Shown: one piece after another, positions 17,046 to 25,337 of the stretch
How the letters are laid out: every line of letters starts with the position of its first letter
Position numbering within the stretch: position 1 is the first letter of the stretch
From: Candidatus Sulfopaludibacter sp. SbA3
GTDB taxonomy: Bacteria > Acidobacteriota > Terriglobia > Bryobacterales > Bryobacteraceae
DNA: 64,000 nt
NCBI GenBank assembly: GCA_945890485.1
Contig: CAMDCN010000019.1
Coordinates: forward strand, 62,001 to 126,000
Direction: 5' to 3'
The notes under the pieces: generated by a model
What the model was told of the DNA's origin: nothing
What the model saw: the letters and a program-made list of their open reading frames with translations, nothing else
Databases searched by the model: none
Position numbers and translations under genes: made by a program

Positions 17046-18004
17046 GGCAATTGCAGACTCCACACCTCATTGCTCAATGGCTTGGCGTGGCCCCCAGCGA
17101 CCCAAAGCTTGTCGTTAAACACAAAGACCGAATGCTCATGCCGCGCCTTCCATATCTTTTCGGACTTCACCTCCACCCAGTCACGGCCATTGCGCGAGGT
17201 CCAAACGTCGCCCCAGTTCTGCTCCGGGACTTTGGACCATCCGCCGAGGACCCACATCGCCCCCCGATACACCGCCGCGCCAAACCACAAGCGGGGGTGC
17301 CAAGGTGCGGCGCCCGTCTCCTTTCGCCAGTTCTTACCGTCGGCCGATGACCAGACATCGTTGAATGCGGCATACTCCGGCACATAGTTGCCGCCTCCCA
17401 TGACGTAGAGCCGTCCGTCGAGCACCACCGCTTGGTGATAGGCCCGCGCGACCCACGGCGCGGCCGCGGTCTCTAGCCGCCAAGTCTTCCCGTCCGCGCT
17501 GGACCACACGTCGTTCTTCAAACTCTTCGCATCCCCGAAGTAGTAGTCCTCGGTCCCCCCGAGAATCCACATCCGACCGTTAAACGCCACCGCCGCCGCC
17601 GCCAATCGCGGCGACCAGCCCGCCGCTTCCGTTGCCTGCGTCCAGTTCTTTCCGTCCTGGGAGTGCCACACGGCGTTACTCGCGGAATGACCCGGCAGGC
17701 GGCCGTTGTACCACCCGCCCATCATCCACATTCGGTCTCGAAAGCTGAGCGTCATCGGCAGGTCGCTGTGCAGCCACGGCGCCGCCGCCGTCACCCGCTC
17801 CCATTGCTTTCCGTCGCCCGAACTCCAAACATCGCGCGGCGGTGCTTCAAACGAGTTGAACCACCCGCCCAGGATCCACAGGCGGTTGTTATGGACCAAC
17901 TCGCCCTGCGAATCGCGCGGCGTCCAGGGCGCTTCGGCGACCCTGGTCCAATCCTGACCGTACAGTCCGGTCACCGTCATCACGGCGATTCCAAGCATTT
18001 TCAT
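17042..18004 (-). CDS. Secreted kelch/galactose-oxidase-like propeller protein
   Basis: A protein of about 320 aa with a signal peptide (MKMLGIAVMTVTGLYGQ) and six to seven kelch-type repeats, each with a W-I-L-G-G or V-M-G-G core and a following NDVWSSADGKTWRLETAAAPW-like blade, for example MWILGGTEDYY, LYVMGGGNY and MWVLGGWSKVP. The N-terminal 29 residues of the track ORF are not signal-like, so the ATG at 18004 is preferred. It has no recognisable enzyme domain, so a binding or matrix role is likely. The repeats are nearly identical at DVWSSADGK, which points to recent internal duplication. Confidence 0.75.
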   Translation of the reverse strand: MKMLGIAVMTVTGLYGQDWTRVAEAPWTPRDSQGELVHNNRLWILGGWFNSFEAPPRDVWSSGDGKQWERVTAAAPWLHSDLPMTLSFRDRMWMMGGWYNGRLPGHSASNAVWHSQDGKNWTQATEAAGWSPRLAAAAVAFNGRMWILGGTEDYYFGDAKSLKNDVWSSADGKTWRLETAAAPWVARAYHQAVVLDGRLYVMGGGNYVPEYAAFNDVWSSADGKNWRKETGAAPWHPRLWFGAAVYRGAMWVLGGWSKVPEQNWGDVWTSRNGRDWVEVKSEKIWKARHEHSVFVFNDKLWVAGGHAKPLSNEVWSLQLP

Positions 18005-18067
18005 CACGAATCCACAATACAAGAGTGGTCCGTTTCTGAGTGAAAGTCCGCGGTATCTACCAAAGCC

Positions 18068-18367
18068 ATGGGACTCACTACCACCATCCATCCAGCGAAG
18101 AAATCGCTGTCCGCCGTCACTTGGGCCGTCAACAAAGTCTACGTCACGAACACCTACGTCATCAACAAAATGGGAGGCATCGCCGCCGTTGCGGGCGCGA
18201 TCCTGGCCGCTGTTACCGCTTTCACGTCAGCCACCGTCGGCAAGGCGGCCAACTGGATCGAGGAAAAACTGGCGAAAGGCATTCCCATCGTCATGGGATT
18301 TATCTCCAAGCAGCTCGGCGTCAGCGAAAAGTGGGCGATTCGGCAGATCCTGGAACACCTGACGTGA
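18068..18367 (+). CDS. Small helical protein of unknown function
   Basis: A 99-aa protein made of two amphipathic or hydrophobic helices (MGGIAAVAGAILAAVTAFTSATVG and GIPIVMGFISKQLGVS) separated by KAANWIEEKLAK. The pattern of a lysine-rich helix, then A-K-G-I-P-I-V-M-G-F, then a short L-G-V-S-E-K-W turn resembles a segment repeated in large DUF4157-type effectors of contractile injection systems, where similar text reads roughly LARLLPVVISFLANLLGLGG. That is a memory-based comparison. The gene is divergent from the kelch gene (64 bp gap). It could also be a small membrane-active peptide. Confidence 0.45.
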   Translation: MGLTTTIHPAKKSLSAVTWAVNKVYVTNTYVINKMGGIAAVAGAILAAVTAFTSATVGKAANWIEEKLAKGIPIVMGFISKQLGVSEKWAIRQILEHLT

Positions 18368-18442
18368 CCAAATAACGTCAGCATGACTGCCAGCCGTCAC
18401 TCTCCGGGGCCTCATCCTTCGACGTCGTAATCATTTCCGGTA

Positions 18443-18458
18443 CGGCACTCCATCTGCA
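18443..18458 (+). promoter_or_regulatory. Candidate sigma-54 promoter
   Basis: CGGCACTCCATCTGCA has GG at 18444-18445 and GC at 18456-18457 with exactly ten bases between them, the spacing required at -24/-12. It matches the GGCAC and TGCA halves of the consensus. It lies 46 bases before the ATG of a sigma-54 activator, which would fit autoregulation. By-eye call. Confidence 0.42.
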
Positions 18459-18504
18459 CTGTAGAATCGGTTGTCCGTTAAGAGTGCTGGAGGAATTCCG
18501 AAAC

Positions 18505-20643
18505 ATGAGTTTGAGTATTGAGGCCGGTCCGATTCTCCCCTGCCAGGCCGATCCCACCGCGTCCGCCAGCCGCTGGCTTATGGAGAACGGCCCCCGCGAG
18601 TTGGAGTTGTTGTTCCGCGCCATCGTCTATCACCCCGCGGCTCCCATCCTTCTCGCCGATGATGATCGCCAATACCAGGAAGCCAGCGTGGGTGCGGGGA
18701 GACTGCTCGGTTTGCCGCGCGAGCAAATCATCGGCCGCCGCCTGGAAGACTTTGCCGTCCCAACGACGCAAGAACAGCTCTCGGCCCAATGGCAGGAGTT
18801 CCTGAAGGCCGGCGACCAGCTCGGAACTTTGAAGCTGCTCGGTGCGGACGGGGTGGAGCGCGAGGTCGAATACCGCGCGAAAGGGAATCTGCTTCCCGTT
18901 CGTCATCTGCTGCTTCTGCGCAACAAGCGCAGTGAACCCGACGAATCCCCCGCCTGGACGGAAGACTATGCGCTCTTCCTGCTCAATCCAGACGGCGCCA
19001 TCGTGGCTTGGTACTCCAGGGCCGAACGGATCTATGGCTATCAAAGCAGCGAGATTCTCGGCTTGAACATGGCGTGCCTGTATCCTACTCTCGACCGCCA
19101 AGCAATCCGCGTTGCCCGCAAACTCGAGCGCGTTGCTACCGAAGGCCATGCCGGTGGCGAAGGGTGGCATCTCAAGAAAGACGGCTCCACCTTCTGGGCC
19201 AATGCCGTCACGATGGCCCTCCGGGATCATGCCGGCGTTCTCCAGGGCTTCGCCCGTGTGGTCCGCGATTTCAGCGACCGCTATGAGCAAGATGAGAACC
19301 TGGGTCGCCGCCGGCCGCGAGTTCGTTCCGTCGCAGCCGAATCCACCGTTGCTGGAGTAGTCTCCGGCGAGTTTGATCGCATAGTCGAAATGAGCGACCG
19401 GTTTCTCGAGATCGTTGGCTACACCCGAGACGACCTCCAGTCGGGCCGGATCCACTGGGCGAGTCTTACTCCGGCCAGTTGCGCCTCGCTCGATGAGTTC
19501 GCCCACGAGGAAGCCTTGCGATTCGGCGCTTGCAGCCCCTACGAAAAGGAGTTCATCCGTAGTGATGGAAAACGGGTCCCAGTTCTCATCGTCACCGCTC
19601 TCACCAAGATCTCTCCGTTCCGGTGGATCACTTTCGTAACCGATCTCCAGGAACGCAACCGGCGCGAACGGATCGATTCCGCCGTCACTACGACCAAGCA
19701 GGAGTTCTCGGAAATCATCGGCAACAGCCGCGCGCTGAGGCGCGTTCTCAATCAAGTCGAACTCGTCGCCCCGACCGATGCCACGGTTCTCATCCTTGGT
19801 GAAACTGGCACGGGAAAAGAGTTGATTGCTCGCGCCGTCCATCGCCTCAGTCCCCGCCGCAACCTTCCGTTCGTCAGCGTGAATTGCGCCGCCATCCCCA
19901 CGGGTCTGCTCGAAAGCGAGCTCTTCGGCTACGAGCGAGGCGCCTTTACAGGTGCTCTCCAGCGAAAGATCGGCCGCTTCGAAATGGCCCACGGTGGCAC
20001 GCTTTTTCTGGATGAGGTCGGCGATATCCCCCTCGAACTCCAACCGAAACTGCTTCGTGCCCTGCAAGAGAAGTTGATCGAACGCCTTGGCAGTACCAAG
20101 GCTTCGGCGGTTGATATCCGCTTGGTCGCCGCCACCAACCGTAACCTGTCACAGATGGTCGGCGACAACCTCTTTCGTAGCGACCTCTACTACCGGCTCA
20201 AGGTCTTTCCGCTGGTGCTGCCACCGCTCCGGGATCGGCCGGAAGATGTCAGCCTCCTGGCCCGCCACTTTGCGCATAAGTACGCGGAACGGATGGGCCG
20301 CAAGATCGATCGCATCTCCTCTGCCACCATGAGCGCCTTGATGGATTGGCCTTGGCCGGGCAACATTCGGGAACTCGAGAATTTCATAGAGCGCTCGGTC
20401 ATCCTTTCGCAGGGGCACACACTGAACTCCCCGCTCGCCGAACTGTGCGATCCGAATGTCGACTCCGCCGGCAGCTCAGCCATGGAAGACGTGGAACGCG
20501 AGCACATTCTGCGGATTCTGCGCGAAACCGGTGGCGTTGTCAGTCTAACGGCTAAGCGCCTCCGCCTGCCCCGCACGACGCTGAACTACATGATGAAGAA
20601 ACACGGCATCTCTCGCGCCGATGCGTTCAATACGAGGCCCTGA
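18505..20643 (+). CDS. Sigma-54-dependent transcriptional activator with three PAS domains
   Basis: A 712-aa bacterial enhancer-binding protein. The ATG at 18505 is chosen because GGAGGA lies about ten bases upstream. Three PAS-like sensor domains (about 40-150, 155-275 and 290-395) are followed by the AAA+ domain (about 405-640). That domain has Walker A GETGTGKE, the sigma-54 contact loop GAFTGA, Walker [12 protein letters not shown] and an arginine finger region. A Fis-type helix-turn-helix closes the protein ([36 protein letters not shown]). It lacks a receiver domain, so it probably senses a ligand, redox state or oxygen through PAS. The target operon is not evident, though its own upstream region has a candidate -24/-12 site. 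Confidence 0.92.
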   Translation: MSLSIEAGPILPCQADPTASASRWLMENGPRELELLFRAIVYHPAAPILLADDDRQYQEASVGAGRLLGLPREQIIGRRLEDFAVPTTQEQLSAQWQEFLKAGDQLGTLKLLGADGVEREVEYRAKGNLLPVRHLLLLRNKRSEPDESPAWTEDYALFLLNPDGAIVAWYSRAERIYGYQSSEILGLNMACLYPTLDRQAIRVARKLERVATEGHAGGEGWHLKKDGSTFWANAVTMALRDHAGVLQGFARVVRDFSDRYEQDENLGRRRPRVRSVAAESTVAGVVSGEFDRIVEMSDRFLEIVGYTRDDLQSGRIHWASLTPASCASLDEFAHEEALRFGACSPYEKEFIRSDGKRVPVLIVTALTKISPFRWITFVTDLQERNRRERIDSAVTTTKQEFSEIIGNSRALRRVLNQVELVAPTDATVLILGETGTGKELIARAVHRLSPRRNLPFVSVNCAAIPTGLLESELFGYERGAFTGALQRKIGRFEMAHGGTLFLDEVGDIPLELQPKLLRALQEKLIERLGSTKASAVDIRLVAATNRNLSQMVGDNLFRSDLYYRLKVFPLVLPPLRDRPEDVSLLARHFAHKYAERMGRKIDRISSATMSALMDWPWPGNIRELENFIERSVILSQGHTLNSPLAELCDPNVDSAGSSAMEDVEREHILRILRETGGVVSLTAKRLRLPRTTLNYMMKKHGISRADAFNTRP

Positions 20644-20650
20644 GGATCGG

Positions 20651-21124
20651 CTACCCCAATAGAGTTTCCTGCATCCCGGCCCGCAAACCTGTTACCACAT
20701 CGCCGTCGGTCTCAAACGCTAGCGCGTGCACCTTCCCGCGCACCAGCAGAACGTGCCCCCGCGGGTCATAGGTGTGTGGCTTCACCTCCACCCGGTTCTT
20801 GAAGATTGCCCGAATCTCGGTCTCCAGGCTTCCCACACGCCCCCCGCCCACCGTACGCCAACGGCCCCCGCCCACGTCAATCCGCGCGAGCGCTCCATCC
20901 ACCAACAGAAGCCCCAGAAACGGGTCGCCCCATCCGGCATACACTCCCGAATCCCGTGTCTCAATCCGCAGCGCCGTCCCCAACTCTTTCCGCAGCGCCG
21001 GCTCCTCCATCCCGATCCGCAACCGGCCCACCCCATCAAAACGAACCCGGTGCCGGGGCGTCGGCGCCGCCGCGAATAGCTCACCGGCCAGGGGAAGCGT
21101 CGAGAGCAGCAGCCGGCGAGTCAT
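20651..21124 (-). CDS. Secreted protein of unknown function
   Basis: A protein of about 157 aa from the ATG at 21124 (MTRRLLLSTLPLAGELFAAAP, Tat- or Sec-like signal). The mature part reads RFDGVGRLRIGMEEPALRKELG, GDPFLGLLLVDGALARIDVGG and KPHTYDPRGHVLLV. It resembles a family of small exported proteins with an R-I-G-M motif followed later by P-H-x-Y-D-P-x-G-H. Function is unknown. It converges on the sigma-54 activator and lies eight bases after the 98-aa gene, so the two probably form one transcript. The track start at 21313 overlaps that gene and is rejected. Confidence 0.6.
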   Translation of the reverse strand: MTRRLLLSTLPLAGELFAAAPTPRHRVRFDGVGRLRIGMEEPALRKELGTALRIETRDSGVYAGWGDPFLGLLLVDGALARIDVGGGRWRTVGGGRVGSLETEIRAIFKNRVEVKPHTYDPRGHVLLVRGKVHALAFETDGDVVTGLRAGMQETLLG

Positions 21125-21132
21125 CGGTTCCG

Positions 21133-21429
21133 CTACGCCTGAACCGCAACCCACATCCCAGGCTTCTCCAGTCGAATGGCGACTCGCTTGCCCTTCCACG
21201 CATTCATTTCGGTGGGCACCCGTATCGCACCGTCTTTGTCCACGGCAACCCTGCGTGAAATCACGCGGATTGGCAACGGCAACGCCCGCTCGCCTTCCTT
21301 CGTCACAAGCCACACCCCGCCGCCGTTGCGCGGAGCCACAATCACGCTGTAGAGCCCATCTGCTCCCAGCATCGACGGAAGCGGCATCCGCCCCTGCGAA
21401 TCTATAGCGGTTTTCAACTGCGCTGACAT
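21133..21429 (-). CDS. Small protein of unknown function
   Basis: A 98-aa protein starting MSAQLKTAIDSQGRMPLPSMLG. It appears to be two short beta-rich halves: GLYSVIVAPRNGGGVWLVTKEGERALPLPIRV and then RVAVDKDGAIRVPTEMNAWKGKRVAIRLEKPG. The second half, with D-K-D-G-A-I-R-V-P, faintly resembles an AbrB/MraZ-type DNA-binding strand. No signal peptide is seen. The start is only 11 bp from the divergent UGA-containing gene at 21441, so the promoters must lie inside the neighbouring genes. The ORF track extension to 21660 is antisense to that gene and not credible. Confidence 0.55.
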   Translation of the reverse strand: MSAQLKTAIDSQGRMPLPSMLGADGLYSVIVAPRNGGGVWLVTKEGERALPLPIRVISRRVAVDKDGAIRVPTEMNAWKGKRVAIRLEKPGMWVAVQA

Positions 21430-21440
21430 ATCTTCAAAGT

Positions 21441-21797
21441 ATGCCAACTTCCCGAATTGATTGGAGCTATCACCGCCCTGGTTGAAAAACCTGCGGCAAA
21501 ACGCAAGAGTTTCTTGCGCACGCCGGCCTGTCCACGGCCGTACAAGTGGACGCGAAAAAGAAGGCGATTGATCGAGCCGGAGCGATTGCTCTGGCGCGCG
21601 AGTCAGATACTGTTTATGCCACCAAAGGCAAGCAAGTGTTGCGCCTTGATATGAAAGCAAACCCGCCTGATGAGGAGATCGCCGCCCTAATCGTAGGCCC
21701 CAGCGGCAACCTCCGCGCGCCTACCCTCCGCCTCGGCACAACCCTGCTGGTCGGGTTCGATGAGGCGACGTACGCTACGCTCCTAACTCCAAAATAG
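21441..21797 (+). CDS. ArsC/Spx-family thioredoxin-fold selenoprotein (in-frame UGA as Sec)
   Basis: The ORF track shows only the part after 21546. The same frame continues upstream through a single TGA at 21483-21485 to an ATG at 21441. The resulting 118-aa protein starts MPTSRIDWSYHRPG, has Sec at residue 15, and continues KTCGKTQEFLAHAG, forming a U-x-x-C redox site in place of the CxxC of ArsC/Spx-like proteins. The rest (DAKKKAIDRAGAIALARE, GPSGNLRAPTLRLGTTLLVGFDEATY) fits the known ArsC family (seleno)protein group. A SECIS-like hairpin follows the UGA. It probably acts as a cytosolic thiol-disulfide or selenenyl reductase. Its 3' end overlaps the converging phosphoesterase by 23 bp. 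Confidence 0.88.
21494..21525 (+). promoter_or_regulatory. Bacterial SECIS-like hairpin
   Basis: Just after the UGA at 21483-21485 the coding strand forms a 7-bp stem, CGCAAGA (21502-21508) with TCTTGCG (21512-21518), capped by loop GTT. A lower 4-bp stem, CGGC (21494-21497) with GCCG (21522-21525), lies below an internal loop. A GU in the apical loop roughly 20-25 nt downstream of UGA is the form recognised by SelB. Confidence 0.75.
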
Positions 21798-22578
21798 ACA
21801 CCTCCGGCCGGCAGCCGAACCGGACGTGTTTGGGCGAACCTGCCCCACGCGTAATGAACAGTTGCCGGCCTCCCCACTCGTAGAGACCCGCCAAATAGCG
21901 TTTGTCCTGCACAGGAGCCCACACCGTTGGCACCGGCCACACCCGCACTTGCCCGCCGTGCGTGTGGCCGCTCAACATCAGGTCCCATCGATGCCCGGCC
22001 AGACTATCCTTGCCGTCCGGGTTATGGCATAGAACAATTCGCGGCGCCGCCGACGTCCCCGTAAACCGCCGGAACTCGTCGGCGAACACGTCGCCCATCC
22101 CCACCAGTTCCACGCCCTGCGGCAGCAGCGCCGACTCGTTATGCAGCACGTTCACGCCCTCTCCCGCCAGGATCTGCCGCATCCCATAGGAACTGGAACT
22201 TCCCCCAAACCGGCTCAGCCACCGCCCACCGTCGTGATTGCCCATCACGGCATACACCGGCGCGCTCTCAGTCGCCCGCCGGAAGATTCTGCGCAATCCC
22301 GTCTCGTCAAAACCCTTGGTCGTCGTGACGTAGTCCCCCGTCAGGCAAATCAGATCCGGGCGCCGCTCCAAGCCCATCTCCAGCGCCCGCAGCAGCGCCG
22401 GCGCCGGCAATCCGTCAGAACAGTGCAGGTCAGCAAGGTGCAGAATCCTCAGTCTGGGGAAACCCGGCCGGCGGATCCGCGTCACCGTTACTTCGTGCCA
22501 CTCCGGCTCCACTTGGGTCGCCCACATCGCTGGGCCAGCGATAGCACCCAACCCCAAAAACACCCGCCGGGAGATCAT
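21775..22578 (-). CDS. Metallophosphoesterase (YkuE-like)
   Basis: A 267-aa protein with a Tat-like start (MISRRVFLGLGAIAGPAMW) and all calcineurin-type metal motifs: ILHLADLHCSDG (DxH), LTGDYVTT (GDxx), YAVMGNHDGG (GNHD), LCHNPDG and LSGHTHGGQV (GHxH). YkuE-like enzymes act on the outer face of the membrane and are linked to phospholipid or UDP-sugar hydrolysis. The substrate here is not determined. It is transcribed away from the TPR operon, and its last 23 bases overlap the selenoprotein gene on the opposite strand. Confidence 0.85.
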   Translation of the reverse strand: MISRRVFLGLGAIAGPAMWATQVEPEWHEVTVTRIRRPGFPRLRILHLADLHCSDGLPAPALLRALEMGLERRPDLICLTGDYVTTTKGFDETGLRRIFRRATESAPVYAVMGNHDGGRWLSRFGGSSSSYGMRQILAGEGVNVLHNESALLPQGVELVGMGDVFADEFRRFTGTSAAPRIVLCHNPDGKDSLAGHRWDLMLSGHTHGGQVRVWPVPTVWAPVQDKRYLAGLYEWGGRQLFITRGAGSPKHVRFGCRPEVSILELGA

Positions 22579-22629
22579 TTCTTGATACTAGCTTTGCAAC
22601 AAAAAGAAGTCAACGAAACAATGGCAATT

Positions 22630-23259
22630 TTACTTCGGAGGCGCCACTTCGCCTTTCCGCTTCAGGGTCGGCGCCTTCCGCTTCGACTCTGCCGCGGCCT
22701 CTTTCTTCTCGGCCACTTTCTTCTCACCCAACTCCTTCTCGCCCATCAAAGCTTCGCGTTCCTTCCGCTCGTTTTGTTCCCGCGTTGCCAATTGACCGCT
22801 CCGGTCCTTCACATCGGACTGGGCAATTTCCAATGAATCGGTCGTCGTCTCCAGCGCGGTGTCGAGCACCAGTTCGTACCGGGCGATGTCCTTCGGGGGA
22901 TCCTCTTTGATCTTCGTCAGCCGTTCGGCAAAAACGCGCTCGGCTTTGATCACCGCCATCAACCCTTCGTCGAGCGCCACCTTCCGCTTGATTGCATCAT
23001 CGGCCACCGTGTCCGCCGCCTCAATGATCTTTGTGAACTCATCGAGCAGGTCGTGCAGCAGTGCACTCCGCCCGGGCTTCTCTCTTTTGAGCAAACTATC
23101 CACTTGATCCATCCGCTGCTTGGCAAACAGCATGTAGAGCTGCAAGCGGGCATTCGGCTCCTGCACCAGACGGACCTGATCGACCTCATCGCCCGTCAGG
23201 AAGTCCTTCTGCGCCACGAGCGGCACCATCCCGCAAAGCAACAAAACCAGCAGTTTCAT
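22630..23259 (-). CDS. Secreted helical protein of unknown function, operon partner
   Basis: A 209-aa protein with a signal peptide (MKLLVLLLCGMVPLVAQ). The mature part is almost all alpha-helix (about 25-150). It ends in a highly charged Lys/Glu/Ala-rich tail (REQNERKEREALMGEKELGEKKVAEKKEAAAESKRKAPTLKRKGE region). The tail may bind nucleic acid, cell wall or an acidic partner. It is the third gene of an operon with a TPR protein and a second small exported helical protein; the start overlaps the upstream stop by four bases. No family name recognised. Confidence 0.6.
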   Translation of the reverse strand: MKLLVLLLCGMVPLVAQKDFLTGDEVDQVRLVQEPNARLQLYMLFAKQRMDQVDSLLKREKPGRSALLHDLLDEFTKIIEAADTVADDAIKRKVALDEGLMAVIKAERVFAERLTKIKEDPPKDIARYELVLDTALETTTDSLEIAQSDVKDRSGQLATREQNERKEREALMGEKELGEKKVAEKKEAAAESKRKAPTLKRKGEVAPPK

Positions 23260-23687
23260 TTGCGCACCCCCATCGTCATCTCCACCAGTTCATCCTGGAG
23301 CTTGTCGACATACGCGATGACTTCGTCCATCTTCGGCCGGTCATCCACCGCAAGAAATACTTGCAGGCCTTTTAAGCGGCGGCCTAGTTCCCGTAGTTTC
23401 AATTCCGCCCGCTTGAAGTACTTTGGGTTCCGCCGCGCATTCTTCCCCGTAGCCTTCAGCGCCGCAAACGAAAGATCCACCGCCGCCCGAAACTCCTCAA
23501 TCTCCGGCGCTACCGCCGCCCACTCCTTCGTCTCCAAGTCCGGGCGCAGTTTCGTCAGAACCTCGCCGGCATAGTTCAGCGCCAGTTCGCTCCGGCGTTC
23601 CAGATTCGGCTCCGCCTTCACCGCCTCCAGCCCCGATTCAGCGGCCACGGCCCAGGTGAGTGTTAGTGCGATCAGTAGCAGCCTCAT
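23256..23687 (-). CDS. Secreted small helical protein, operon partner
   Basis: A 143-aa protein with a signal peptide (MRLLLIALTLTWAVAAE). The mature part is a helical bundle (LEAVKAEPNLERRSELALNYAGEVLTKLRP, AELKLRELGRRLKGLQVFL). It is linked by four-base overlaps to the TPR gene before it and the 209-aa gene after it, so the three are co-translated. It shares a weak helical pattern with the 209-aa partner, perhaps by duplication. Function unknown. Confidence 0.6.
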   Translation of the reverse strand: MRLLLIALTLTWAVAAESGLEAVKAEPNLERRSELALNYAGEVLTKLRPDLETKEWAAVAPEIEEFRAAVDLSFAALKATGKNARRNPKYFKRAELKLRELGRRLKGLQVFLAVDDRPKMDEVIAYVDKLQDELVEMTMGVRK

Positions 23688-24892
23688 CGTTTCTCCGCCA
23701 TCCGCTTCACGATCCGCAGCCGTTGCCGGCCCTTGAACTCTTCTTCGGGCATCTTGCCCGCCGCCGCCGCCAGAAACTTCTCATAAGCCGGCAGAGCTTC
23801 TTTATACATCTGCTGCCGGTCGTAGCAAAGGGCCTCCAGGTACAGCACCGGAGCGTTTTGCTCCTCCCCCAAAGCCTTTAGACGCGCGAACGCCTTCAGC
23901 GTTTGCGGGTAGTCGCCCAAGAGGAAAAGCGTTGCGCCCAACTCGCTCCACGCCGGCTTTAGCTTCGCATCGATCTGCGCCGCCGCCAGAAACTCGCGCG
24001 CCGCGTCCGGCAACCGTTTGTCTTCGCGATAGATCCGTCCTAGCGTTAACCGAAGCTCCGCGTTGCCCGGCTCCGCAGCCGCGGCCTGCGACAGCAGTGG
24101 GGCGGCCTTTGCGTTCTGCTTCGCCTTCAAATACGCCGTCGCCAATGCCAGGCGGTTCGCTGTTGTCGGTGACTCGGCTACTGCCTTTTCCAGTTGAGCG
24201 ATCGCGTCCGCAGCCTCGCCCTGCTCGAGCAGCAATACGCCAAGCCGTTCGCGCGCCGCCCCGTTCTCCGGAAACAATCGATACAGCGCCGCAGCTTCCG
24301 CCTTCTGTCCCGCCGCCTCGTGAAAACCCGCCAGTTCAAGCAGCGCTTCCTTGTACGAAGGGTCTGTCTTTACCGCGCTTTGGTACCAGGTCGCCGACTC
24401 CTTCACGCGACCCTGCTTCGCCAGCGCCTTCGCGAGCGAGGCCATCGCCGGGGCACTCGCCCCGTCGATCGCCAGAGCCGCCTGCAGCGCGGTTTCGGCG
24501 GCCTCCCAATGCTGCAGGTCCACATGGGCCTCGCCCAGGTAGTAGTTCGGCCGAAACTGCTTTGGTTGCTGTGCCTGCGCCTTCTCGAGCAGCGGCAGCG
24601 CCTCTTCCGCTCGCTTCGTCCGCAGCAGCAACACGCCCAAATTCAACTGTGCCTCGAACAGTTCCGGCTGTTTGACCAGCACTTTTTGATACGCCGGGAT
24701 CGCCTCGGCATCACGGTTCACCATGCTCAGGGCCAGACCATAGTGGAAGTTGGCCGAGAGGTCCTCGGGCTCCGCCTTCAGCGCCGCCGCGAAGTGCAGC
24801 ACGGCTTGTTCGTACTTCTGCTCTTCCAGGGCCTTCATGCCGAGGGCCGCCGGGTCCGATTGCAGAAGCAGAAGCAACGCCAGTAGGGGCAT
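23684..24892 (-). CDS. Secreted tetratricopeptide-repeat protein
   Basis: A protein of about 402 aa with a short hydrophobic export signal (MPLLALLLLLQS) followed by roughly ten TPR units: ALGMKALEEQKYEQAVLHFAAAL, DAEAIPAYQKVLVKQPELFEAQLNLGVLLLR, FRPNYYLGEAHVDLQHWEAAETALQAAL and similar. The ATG at 24892 is used because the signal begins there. TPR arrays mediate protein-protein contacts, so this is likely the scaffold for the two small exported partners encoded just downstream. No enzymatic domain is present. Confidence 0.78.
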   Translation of the reverse strand: MPLLALLLLLQSDPAALGMKALEEQKYEQAVLHFAAALKAEPEDLSANFHYGLALSMVNRDAEAIPAYQKVLVKQPELFEAQLNLGVLLLRTKRAEEALPLLEKAQAQQPKQFRPNYYLGEAHVDLQHWEAAETALQAALAIDGASAPAMASLAKALAKQGRVKESATWYQSAVKTDPSYKEALLELAGFHEAAGQKAEAAALYRLFPENGAARERLGVLLLEQGEAADAIAQLEKAVAESPTTANRLALATAYLKAKQNAKAAPLLSQAAAAEPGNAELRLTLGRIYREDKRLPDAAREFLAAAQIDAKLKPAWSELGATLFLLGDYPQTLKAFARLKALGEEQNAPVLYLEALCYDRQQMYKEALPAYEKFLAAAAGKMPEEEFKGRQRLRIVKRMAEKR

Positions 24893-24967
24893 AGCTTCAG
24901 TGTAGCGGCTGCGCGCATTAACAAATTCATCATTTACAGCCGCTACGGATCTCGTACAATACCGCCT

Positions 24968-25273
24968 ATGAAACTCCAAAAGACTCTGCTTCTGCTCCTG
25001 GTTGCGCTCTGCGTCTCCATCGCGCCCAGCTTTGGCCAAGGCGCCGCCAAAAAGGCTGCCGCGGCGAAAACCGAAGCCGCCGCCGGCCTCATCGACATCA
25101 ACTCCGCCGACGCTGCCACGCTCAAGTCCATCCCTGGCATTGGCGATGCATACTCTGCCAAGATCATCGCCGGCCGCCCCTACAAGGGAAAGGACGAGAT
25201 TGTGAGGAAAGCCGGCGTTCCGCAGGGCGTCTACGACAAAATCAAGGACAAAATCATCGCCAAGCAGAAGTAG
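24968..25273 (+). CDS. ComEA-like helix-hairpin-helix protein
   Basis: A 101-aa protein with a signal peptide (MKLQKTLLLLLVALCVSIAPSFGQ), an Ala/Lys-rich linker and one helix-hairpin-helix DNA-binding domain (GLIDINSADAATLKSIPGIGDAYSAKIIAGRPYKGKDE). This is the ComEA arrangement, in which the periplasmic protein binds incoming DNA during natural transformation. Other exported HhH proteins exist with unproven roles, and no comEC is adjacent. It stands alone with divergent transcription from the TPR operon. Confidence 0.8.
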   Translation: MKLQKTLLLLLVALCVSIAPSFGQGAAKKAAAAKTEAAAGLIDINSADAATLKSIPGIGDAYSAKIIAGRPYKGKDEIVRKAGVPQGVYDKIKDKIIAKQK

Positions 25274-25337
25274 CCTCGAAGGTTCTACGGAACTGCGCGG
25301 CTACGCCCGCCGTATGCCAAAATAAGGGAGAACTCTC

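Noticed and set aside
18478-20067. 529-aa minus-strand ORF
   Set aside because: Antisense shadow of the sigma-54 activator, which has intact AAA+ motifs and a good start site.
21483-21485. TGA as sequencing error or pseudogene stop
   Set aside because: The UGA is at the exact redox Cys position, no other disruption occurs and a SECIS-like hairpin follows; both sides are coherent, so Sec is the better reading, though re-sequencing would settle it.
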